A DNA stretch of 64,000 nt, from positions 118,194-182,193 of the forward strand of contig CANGIT010000006.1 of NCBI GenBank assembly GCA_947454155.1, given 5' to 3'. The position numbers and the translations under genes were made by a program. Positions 57,561 through 64,000 of this stretch are shown here, piece after piece. Origin of the DNA: Chitinophagaceae bacterium (lineage in GTDB: Bacteria; Bacteroidota; Bacteroidia; Chitinophagales; Chitinophagaceae). Each line of letters starts with the position of its first letter. Positions within the stretch are counted from its first letter, which is position 1. Below the pieces are notes generated by a model. The model was not told the DNA's origin. It saw only the letters and a program-made list of their open reading frames with translations, and did not search any database.

Positions 57561-60500
57561 TCACATCACCCTCAAAATGCCCGTCCACAGTAATTTTCCA
57601 TCAGCTTCCCACTTCATCTTGTATTGACCCGACTTTATTTTTCCAGACAATTTCACCCGAAAACTTGGCACTTGATTCTGTTTTGAAAAATATTGCCTTT
57701 CAGCCAATTGACCATTCTCCAAGTATAAAGACATGATATACTTTCCCGAAAAACCGGAATTGGAATACACCGTAAAATATTGATCCGTCACCGGATTGGG
57801 ACCAAAACTAAAATCATTGGAAGTTGATGTTGCCGGCACTGTAATTAATTTTGTGATGCTGCTACCCAATGGCTTGTTTTGATAAATTACCTTGTAATAA
57901 GTAATTTGACCAGAAGATTCAACATCAAAATAATTCATTTTGAAAGTAGTAATTTTTGAAGAAAGGTTATCCATCACCGCAATTTCTTTGAAATGGACGG
58001 CATCATGGCTTTTGTAAATGTGTAAGGTTCCTTTTGATGCGTTTTCAATCTCCCCATTCAACATCACCTGATTTTCTTTAGACCTTACTGCATTGGCGTT
58101 GATTTCAGTAATAAGGTGAGTGACTACCGGCTCAATTTTAATATAAAACCTGTCGGATGCCGAGGACAGCGGATTATTATCTACAGCAAATTGAATGGAT
58201 TGAGAAGAATCAAGACTGATCGACGTTGATGTATTCAGGTACTTATCGAACAACCAGGCAGAATCGGCATTGGGTGCAAAATTCGAGGGTATGAAATCAA
58301 GTCTATAGGTCACTCTTTTCAAGCCGTTGAATTGAAGAAAAATGGTATCTGCCATTGATATAGAAGTTCTGCGTTCGCATGCCCATCTTTTGTTGTTGCG
58401 ATATATCCCAACATTCTCCGAAAGGTTATTACCCATTTTAGGAATATCCTGTTGATCGATGGAATCGGAATATTCTTCATCAAACATAGCCATCACCCCA
58501 TCAAGCAAAACCGGATTGGCATTGCTGACCACAGAAAAATTCATCTTGAGTTTGGCCTTTTGATCATTAACACGCGATACCACACCCGTGTCTGTTACTT
58601 TTGAATTCTCGCTAAAAGACAACTGTCCGGCTGCTCCTGAAGCGCGTATGAAGAATGACTGGCCGGAAGGGATGCCTTTATATCCCGAAGTAAAACTTCC
58701 GCCGCCGGGAATGATATCATATCCCGAACCATTGCTGATGAAAGTTTGATAAGCGCCATAACCATAAGCCGAATATTGACTTAAGGTAAGTGCTGGATCC
58801 CAGATATAAAACACATCTTGCAATCCTCCTGCTTTGGGGAGTTTGGCAAAATCTACTGCACATGCATAAGGATTACCCACCGATTCAAATTTATCGGCAT
58901 TAACATTGATGGAAACCGGGGGATTATCCACGGCCGTAAACAACTGACCGGTGGTGCGCATTTTGGTGGCTGTCGGCGCCTGGTTATACGCAGTAACAGA
59001 GCGGTCGCCTCTGATAAAAACCATGTACCCTTTAGGGTTATCTATCAGATTGTAAGTACTGGCAACTCCCTCCCAGGCATCTGTAGTACTGTTGTATACT
59101 TTCATCGTTGAACCTGCCGGTGTATAGATGTCAAACCCCAAAGAGGTTGTGGCTCCGGAAAGATTGCTGGTAATGATGGTGCCGTATCCAGGGCTATTGA
59201 CGTAGGATAAAGTAGAATTGTTTTCTTGCCAAGCTGCTTTTATGGTTTGTCCAGTGGTGGGCGATGTGATGAAATGCCAGGCTTTGGGCTGCAGCGGAAT
59301 ATATTTCTCTACCGTCACATTCCCCAGAATTCTGTTGTTGGAGTATAGGCCATTTGAAGTCATGTCGGCCACTGAAGCGGTGCCCGATGCAGAGGAATAA
59401 AGTGTAAGATTTCCATTGGTGTTGAATATGCAATTGCTACGCCCGAAATCTAGTACACCCGTCAGCAGCAAGGTGTCGTTTGAACCGGTTAATGAAACCC
59501 CGGCTGGATTGCTGATTCTCAAGTTTTTGATACGATGCTGATAAAACATGCTACCCGAGATGGTTTGCGCAACTGTACTTCCCTCCAATGATATTGTCCC
59601 TCCCAGTGTGTTGATATTTCCAATGGCAGTAATAGTTCCATTTACTAATAGTTTTTGTCCACTCACAATCAATTCAGCTCCGGAAGCGACAGTCAAATTA
59701 TTTGCCAATGCCATTTCATTCATCACATTCGGAGTGTTGGGTGTACCAGATGGGATAATGACATCAGTCATTGTATTGGGCACACCTCCACACCAATTGG
59801 CTGGATTGTTCCAGTCGTTGTCTGCAACACCTAACCATGTTCCAGCAGTAGCAATGGTTACAAGAGCAGTTCCTTGATTTCCAGATCCAGTACATCCACC
59901 CACACTCGCCACACTAACAATGGAATAATTGGCTGTAGCAGCGGGGCTTACCTCAATCAAATCACCAGATTGATAACCGGACAAAACCACATTGGCAGTA
60001 CCGTTATTATAGGTAAGTGTATAAGGAGCCGCACCACCTATGATATCAACTGAAAGTTGTGCAGAGCTGCCAGCACAGATAGTTTTATTGCCACTGATGA
60101 CGGCTTGTGTTGAACCAGCGGTTGTGTTTACAGCAATTACGCTACCCAAACCAGTACCACATACATTTACTGCCGAAACAATAATATTTCCACTTTGAGT
60201 AACTGTGCCAGAACTTACTGTAATGTTTGTTGTGCCAGAACCAGCCGTTACGCTCCATCCAGTGGGTAACGTCCATGCATAACTGCTTACGCCGTTTATT
60301 GCGTTAATGGAATATGCGAAACCATTGCTGTTGGCACAAACATTTGTATATCCCGAAATATTTCCTGGGGCAACCGGCACCGAAGTAGTGATGAGCACAG
60401 TTACCACATTAGAATAAGCCCTGCATCCACCAGAAATTGTTATCCTTCTGTAATAGGTGGTTTGATTGACCACGGGAGGATTATAAGTTGATGCTGTTGC

Positions 60501-62072
60501 ACCTGCAATGACATTGAAATTGATACTGTCGGTTGAGGACTGCCATTGATAAGTATATGTACCCGAACCGCCAGTTGGGGCAGTCATTTGCGTTAGATTT
60601 GCGGGATCTCCTGTCAGACAAAAATTTTGATCAGCGCCAATCGCTCCTGCTGTTAAATTAGATGTACCTGTAACGACCAACTTAATTCTGCTGCTGGTAC
60701 CCACACAAGTTCCATTTGTGATTACCACTCTGAAATAGTATGTCCCGGCCACTGATTCAAAACTGCAATACACCGGATTCAGCACATATTGGGTTGCAAT
60801 AGCAGTTGGCCCGGGTGCATCCTGCCATGAGCTGCCATCATAACTTATTTGCCACTGAATGACGGATGCTCCGCCAGGGTTGCCAGAGGCGATATCCATA
60901 TCATTTTGGCCTCCACCACCAATTTGACCACATACCGGAATGGATGACAAAGTATCATGTCCACCCTGTGTAAATTCAATAATAGGATTGGGCTGTGTAT
61001 AGACACTGAAAGTTGCCGTACGATTGGTACTGATGGCTGAAGAGCATCCTGTTCCACTGCCTGATTTAATATTGGTGATGGTGATGGTTGTGCTTCCTTG
61101 GTTAGCCAATGTAGAAGTATTGAAAGTACCTACGCCACTGGCATTGACCTGCATAGTAGCGGTAGCACCTGTTGTTGTGTTGGGTGCGCCCAAATTATAA
61201 GTTACTGTATAGGTGCCTTCTGGTAAGAAAGCTGTATTTCCAGTTACTGTAATCAATGAAGAAGTCCCTGAACAAACATTTGTTGCAGATGTACTGTTGA
61301 TGCTGTAGTTGATACAGGTGTAAGTAATTTTAACTTGTCCTCGTCCACCTACTCCTCCAATTTGTGTGGAGCTCGCATTACCGTTTCGTCCGCCACTTCC
61401 ACCGCCTCCAGGTGCATTACCTGCGTTGCCTGTACCATTGGTATTTCTTCCGGCTGCTCCTGCCCCACCACCGCCACTTCCGGCTGCTCCTGCAGTTCCG
61501 GCTGCAGCATCTCCTCCATCACTGGCAGATCCGGCTCCGCCACCTCCGCCACCACTGGTACCGGATGATCCTGTACCTCCGGCTCCTCCGTCGTATGTAT
61601 TTCCTATGCTGATATCTGCGCCAATACCATTGGCTGCAGAACCGTTAACACCTCCTCCCGAACCACCGGAAGCCGTCAAACTATTCCCAAATGAAGAACT
61701 GCCACCTGCGCCACCTGCCCTGGCCGAAACCCCTACACCACCGGCACCTACAATTACGTTGTAAGTACTGCAAGGTGTTACCAATAAGTTTGCCTCCTTC
61801 GAATAAGCACCACCGCTACCACCACCACCAGTCACATTTGATGTGTTGGTACAACCCCCGCCAGCGCCACCGCCACCCCAGCATTCTACAAGCAAAGATG
61901 TAACACCGGCTGGCACTGTAAAAGAATTAGAACCAGTTGTGGTAAAGGTTTGTGTAACCTGACCAAATGAAAAATGCTGTATCAGCAAACCGCAAAGCAT
62001 GATGCCGATCGAAAGCTTTAATTTGCTTTGTCTGAAAAATGAATTTAATATGGATGTTCTAAACAATAACAT
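57561..62072 (-). CDS. T9SS-secreted glycine-rich/Ig surface protein (1503 aa)
   Basis: A 1503-residue secreted protein with a signal ending FSFGQ (about 38). Residues 40-250 form a glycine-rich domain starting FTVPAGVTSLLVECWGGGG and ending VGGRGQVKITYTC, a module often found at the N-terminus of Bacteroidota and phage surface proteins. Ig-like modules (about 255-735) follow. The shared module begins near 741 (WLGVADNDWN, NWCGGVPN) with VEKYIPLQPKAWHFI, PGYGT, FIRGDRSV, GNPYACAVDF and YIWDPAL. The sorting domain has FGPNPVTDQ and ends GILRVM. The segment just before it is more divergent than in other members (no clear ERSxDG strand). DNA encoding the glycine-rich part is C-rich on the plus strand and gives long false frames there. 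Confidence 0.9.
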   Translation of the reverse strand: MLLFRTSILNSFFRQSKLKLSIGIMLCGLLIQHFSFGQVTQTFTTTGSNSFTVPAGVTSLLVECWGGGGAGGGCTNTSNVTGGGGSGGAYSKEANLLVTPCSTYNVIVGAGGVGVSARAGGAGGSSSFGNSLTASGGSGGGVNGSAANGIGADISIGNTYDGGAGGTGSSGTSGGGGGGAGSASDGGDAAAGTAGAAGSGGGGAGAAGRNTNGTGNAGNAPGGGGSGGRNGNASSTQIGGVGGRGQVKITYTCINYSINSTSATNVCSGTSSLITVTGNTAFLPEGTYTVTYNLGAPNTTTGATATMQVNASGVGTFNTSTLANQGSTTITITNIKSGSGTGCSSAISTNRTATFSVYTQPNPIIEFTQGGHDTLSSIPVCGQIGGGGQNDMDIASGNPGGASVIQWQISYDGSSWQDAPGPTAIATQYVLNPVYCSFESVAGTYYFRVVITNGTCVGTSSRIKLVVTGTSNLTAGAIGADQNFCLTGDPANLTQMTAPTGGSGTYTYQWQSSTDSINFNVIAGATASTYNPPVVNQTTYYRRITISGGCRAYSNVVTVLITTSVPVAPGNISGYTNVCANSNGFAYSINAINGVSSYAWTLPTGWSVTAGSGTTNITVSSGTVTQSGNIIVSAVNVCGTGLGSVIAVNTTAGSTQAVISGNKTICAGSSAQLSVDIIGGAAPYTLTYNNGTANVVLSGYQSGDLIEVSPAATANYSIVSVASVGGCTGSGNQGTALVTIATAGTWLGVADNDWNNPANWCGGVPNTMTDVIIPSGTPNTPNVMNEMALANNLTVASGAELIVSGQKLLVNGTITAIGNINTLGGTISLEGSTVAQTISGSMFYQHRIKNLRISNPAGVSLTGSNDTLLLTGVLDFGRSNCIFNTNGNLTLYSSASGTASVADMTSNGLYSNNRILGNVTVEKYIPLQPKAWHFITSPTTGQTIKAAWQENNSTLSYVNSPGYGTIITSNLSGATTSLGFDIYTPAGSTMKVYNSTTDAWEGVASTYNLIDNPKGYMVFIRGDRSVTAYNQAPTATKMRTTGQLFTAVDNPPVSINVNADKFESVGNPYACAVDFAKLPKAGGLQDVFYIWDPALTLSQYSAYGYGAYQTFISNGSGYDIIPGGGSFTSGYKGIPSGQSFFIRASGAAGQLSFSENSKVTDTGVVSRVNDQKAKLKMNFSVVSNANPVLLDGVMAMFDEEYSDSIDQQDIPKMGNNLSENVGIYRNNKRWACERRTSISMADTIFLQFNGLKRVTYRLDFIPSNFAPNADSAWLFDKYLNTSTSISLDSSQSIQFAVDNNPLSSASDRFYIKIEPVVTHLITEINANAVRSKENQVMLNGEIENASKGTLHIYKSHDAVHFKEIAVMDNLSSKITTFKMNYFDVESSGQITYYKVIYQNKPLGSSITKLITVPATSTSNDFSFGPNPVTDQYFTVYSNSGFSGKYIMSLYLENGQLAERQYFSKQNQVPSFRVKLSGKIKSGQYKMKWEADGKLLWTGILRVM

Positions 62073-62399
62073 TCAAAGGATACTTAGCAGTAAATTTTGG
62101 TTTAGTTGGAGAATCAGTTGTTGACAAAATGATTCTAATCATATAAGAACTGATTTTTTTTAAAATTATTGTGTGACCATTCATCTACTACACGTTTGTA
62201 TTTTTTATTTTACTATCTTGCCCCATGTTACCTGATTGCAGGCAAGAACCGCAATTCTCATCCCCAGTTGTAATTAGGTTTTCTCTTCAGGGCATTACAT
62301 GTATGTAAAATAAAAAAAGGCATTAGTTAAATGCCTTTGGGGGTTGGGATTAAAAACGGACCGGTTGTCTGTTTTGCTTTCGCACGGGTTCAACTTATT
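62073..62399. other. 327-base gap between the 1503-aa and 374-aa genes
   Basis: It contains the intrinsic terminator of the 374-aa gene (62305-62338) and an imperfect longer pairing CTTGCC/GGCAAG around 62218-62245. I found no exact TAnnTTTG box and no supportable gene. The promoter of the 1503-aa gene should lie here but is not evident. Confidence 0.4.
62305..62338 (-). terminator. Intrinsic terminator after the 374-aa gene
   Basis: On the minus strand AAAGGCAT (62338-62331) and ATGCCTTT (62323-62316) form a perfect 8-bp stem with a 7-base loop, followed by a T-rich run (TTTTATTTTA). It lies about 60 bases after the stop codon. Confidence 0.8.
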
Positions 62400-63524
62400 T
62401 TATAAAACATTGATTGTTTTAATTGTAGTAACATTATCCGGAGACGTGATTCTTACGCGATAAACGCCAGGAGGCAACGTAGCCGGCAGTTGTATGGTTT
62501 GTGTACTTTCACCAGTACTGATGTCAAGTGCAGGCAATGGAATCATACTTCCTAAACTGTTGTACATGGTCATAAAATACTTTCCAGATTTTTGACCGGA
62601 CATCACAAGATTCATTCTCTTGTCAGCCACAGGATTAGGGAAGATGAGAATTTCCTGATTCAAACTTCCACCACTGATTTTCACCACTGAACTGTATTGA
62701 ATTTCACCATTCATACCAATGGATTTCACTCGGTAAAAATTATCACCTTTGAAATAATTGGGATCAACAGATGCATAAGTTTTTACACCCGGAGTATTCG
62801 TAGCCAATGCTCTGCTGATGGTTGAAAAATGTATGCGATCAATAGCTCTTTCCAGAACATATTCTCTGATAGACACTTCATTATTTACGATCCATTGCAA
62901 CTCAACTTTGTTGGTATTGAGTCGGCCGGTAAAACTGTTGAAAGTGGTAGCCAGGGGAATCAGTGTTGGATTTCTAAAAGTGATTCTGAAACGATCCTGT
63001 ACATACGATCCGGAAGCACTGGATACTGTAAAATCATAAGAATTCAAACTATTCAAAGCCAAAGGCGTTGAAGTGTTCAAATATTTGTCTTCCAAATAAC
63101 CTTCCAATCCCGGATGCTCGAGATTGTAGGTATTGATGAGTAAACGATAATTTCTTTGCTGCATGTTCCACATGGCAAAAAAAGTGGTGTCGTATACCGT
63201 TATCTTTCTTCTTTGCTCAATGGCGAGCTTGGTATTTAACCTGAAAATGCCAAAGTTTTCACCAAAATTATTCATTTTGGGTGCATCGTCTTCCAATCCG
63301 TTGGAATAGGAATCATCATAATTGGTCAGATTTCCATCTGCCAACGTAGTAGTTCCTGTTGCGCTGAGTTGATAAAGGGAAACCCTCATCGACTCCTGCG
63401 GACTTGAAGGACTGGCCGATTGAGCCATGGATTGAAAACCCGCCAACAAGGCAATGGCCTGAAAGGCAAGTAATTTCCAATTTTTCTGAAGTGTAGTAAT
63501 TGTTTTCACGTTTTTAATTTTCAT
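62400..63524 (-). CDS. Stand-alone T9SS C-terminal module protein (374 aa)
   Basis: A 374-residue secreted protein. I chose the ATG at 63524 (MKIKNVKTITT); the frame extends to a TTG at 63560. The signal peptide ends SMAQ (about 35). Everything after it corresponds to the last part of the module shared by the other seven proteins: SLYQLSATG...LADGNLTNYDD, PKMNNFGENFGI, a beta-sandwich with YLEDKYLNTSTPL, a fibronectin-like strand set (ELQWIVNNEVSIREYVLERA) and a type A sorting domain with IFPNPVADK. It has no N-terminal effector domain and lacks the NWCGG/AWQEGA/FVRGDRS part. It has its own terminator and lies first in the array in transcription order. It may be a free assembly partner, a minimal cargo, or the remnant of a larger gene whose 5' part was lost. 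Confidence 0.88.
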   Translation of the reverse strand: MKIKNVKTITTLQKNWKLLAFQAIALLAGFQSMAQSASPSSPQESMRVSLYQLSATGTTTLADGNLTNYDDSYSNGLEDDAPKMNNFGENFGIFRLNTKLAIEQRRKITVYDTTFFAMWNMQQRNYRLLINTYNLEHPGLEGYLEDKYLNTSTPLALNSLNSYDFTVSSASGSYVQDRFRITFRNPTLIPLATTFNSFTGRLNTNKVELQWIVNNEVSIREYVLERAIDRIHFSTISRALATNTPGVKTYASVDPNYFKGDNFYRVKSIGMNGEIQYSSVVKISGGSLNQEILIFPNPVADKRMNLVMSGQKSGKYFMTMYNSLGSMIPLPALDISTGESTQTIQLPATLPPGVYRVRITSPDNVTTIKTINVL

Positions 63525-63773
63525 GAAGGAATGGGATTCACGAACTATAACGCCATTCAATCAATAATTATTATGTAAAACATGAAATGAATTGGGAGGA
63601 AAGATCAAAAAACATTGCCTTTACCCTGGTCAAAAAAGCCACCAAGTGTATCATCTAATCATATATAGTGTAGATAAAAACAACTTTTTCATTTATTGAG
63701 GCAAAATAAAAATTGATTCCGAGGACTCGGGAAACCACCGACCCTTTAAGCAGGAACTGCTCTTTAATTAAAA
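63525..63773. other. Gap upstream of the 374-aa gene
   Basis: AT-rich, with no convincing gene. A perfect CCGAG/CTCGG inverted repeat lies at 63719-63730. On the minus strand an open frame of about 38 codons crosses it (FLIKEQFLLKGS...), without a start codon. I found no TAnnTTTG box upstream of 63524. Confidence 0.4.
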
Positions 63774-63801
63774 AACCTCACTCTTTTTGTTGAGTGAGGT
63801 T
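63765..63801 (-). terminator. Intrinsic terminator after the GIY-YIG gene
   Basis: On the minus strand AACCTCACTC (63801-63792) pairs perfectly with GAGTGAGGTT (63783-63774) around an 8-base loop and is followed by TTTTAATT. It lies 50 bases after the stop codon of the partial gene. Confidence 0.85.
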
Positions 63802-63823
63802 GGGTGGGAGTTGACGGGGTCGA

Positions 63824-63875
63824 ATGCAGACGCTCCGGTCTGCATCCGGATCTACATCGAAGATGTAGCGTCCGG
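63824..63875. repeat. Two adjacent perfect hairpins at the end of the GIY-YIG gene
   Basis: Hairpin 1 is ATGCAGAC/GTCTGCAT (63824-63831 with 63838-63845). Hairpin 2 is CTACATC/GATGTAG (63852-63858 with 63862-63868), flanked by CCGGA (63846-63850) and TCCGG (63871-63875). Hairpin 2 overlaps the stop codon and the last codons of the partial gene. The arrangement looks like a structured repeat element, not ordinary 3' DNA. Confidence 0.7.
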
Positions 63876-64000
63876 GCCGCCTTCCATTTTCTTCATATGT
63901 CTCTCTATGAAGGATTCTATTTTCTCCTTACCTGTCATGTTCTTCAATTTCTTTTCCAATAACAACGCTGCTGATCTTGTTGGCACTTCAACGGAAAACA
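63852..64000 (-). CDS. Probable GIY-YIG nuclease, C-terminal fragment (cut by window edge)
   Basis: The last 48 residues of a protein entering from the right: FSVEVPTRSAALLLEKKLKN, then MTGKEKIESFIERHMKKMEG and a short tail GPDATSSM before a TAG at 63854-63852. The pattern SRxxAxxLEkklKnxtgkekiexfi resembles the C-terminal helices of small GIY-YIG endonuclease-domain proteins of Bacteroidota. The catalytic GIY and YIG motifs would lie outside the window, so the call rests on C-terminal similarity from memory. After the TAG the same frame stays open for about 27 codons, up to the terminator. Confidence 0.55.
   Translation of the reverse strand, partial: FSVEVPTRSAALLLEKKLKNMTGKEKIESFIERHMKKMEGGPDATSSM

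Noticed and set aside
61366..61764. Plus-strand frame of 132 codons, Pro/Ala-rich
   Set aside because: It is the antisense of the glycine-rich domain of the 1503-aa gene; GGN codons read as Pro on the other strand.
8000..62000. CRISPR-like or satellite array
   Set aside because: The periodic DNA similarity in this region reflects repeated protein domains with unequal spacing and diverged sequence; there are no identical short repeats with unique spacers.
63801..63850. tRNA or tmRNA-like 3' end (TTCGACCCC near CTCCCACC on the minus strand)
   Set aside because: No 5-bp T-arm or acceptor pairing can be drawn; the stretch folds better as the hairpin 63824-63845 and lies downstream of a protein stop codon.

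Overview
The window comes from a Bacteroidota chromosome, most likely the Chitinophagia/Chitinophagaceae group. This rests on eight large proteins with type IX secretion system (T9SS) C-terminal sorting signals, Ig/CUB/GEVED/beta-helix surface modules, TAnnTTTG-type promoter boxes, weak ribosome binding sites and a moderately AT-rich base composition. Every gene I can support lies on the minus strand, so transcription runs from high to low coordinates. I see no rRNA, tRNA, CRISPR array or transposase.

Right edge (about 63.6-64.0 kb): the C-terminus of a probable GIY-YIG endonuclease. It ends inside a cluster of strong hairpins and is followed by a good intrinsic terminator.

Centre (7.9-63.5 kb): eight consecutive genes for secreted proteins, from 374 to 4994 residues. 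Seven share a C-terminal module of roughly 500-770 residues that ends in a T9SS type A-like sorting domain. Their N-terminal parts differ completely: parallel beta-helices, CUB-like domains, GEVED domains, Ig and BIG2-like domains, jelly-roll domains, a glycine-rich domain, an autotransporter-type PATR repeat and an amidotransferase-like insert. The eighth (62.4-63.5 kb) is a stand-alone copy of the last part of the module with its own signal peptide. Two members have lost the usual PNPV motif of the sorting domain. Terminators follow the 62.4-63.5 kb and 50.2-57.3 kb genes, so the array is several transcription units.

Left (1-7.9 kb): an exopolysaccharide/capsule locus. In transcription order it holds a 71-residue secreted protein with a PID-CTERM-like sorting tail (its own promoter, then an intrinsic terminator), a Wza-type outer-membrane export lipoprotein, a Wzc-type co-polymerase/tyrosine kinase with a hexanucleotide-encoded Gly-Tyr tail, GDP-L-fucose synthase, a glutamine-dependent asparagine synthetase-like amidotransferase, a GT4 glycosyltransferase, and the first codons of another gene at the left edge. 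Gene spacing from the synthase leftwards is tight or overlapping.

Taken together, this is a cell-surface island: a large set of modular secreted adhesin-like proteins beside the machinery for an exported, probably fucose-containing polysaccharide. The small PID-CTERM protein sits at the junction and may belong to an exosortase-type system whose enzyme is outside the window.
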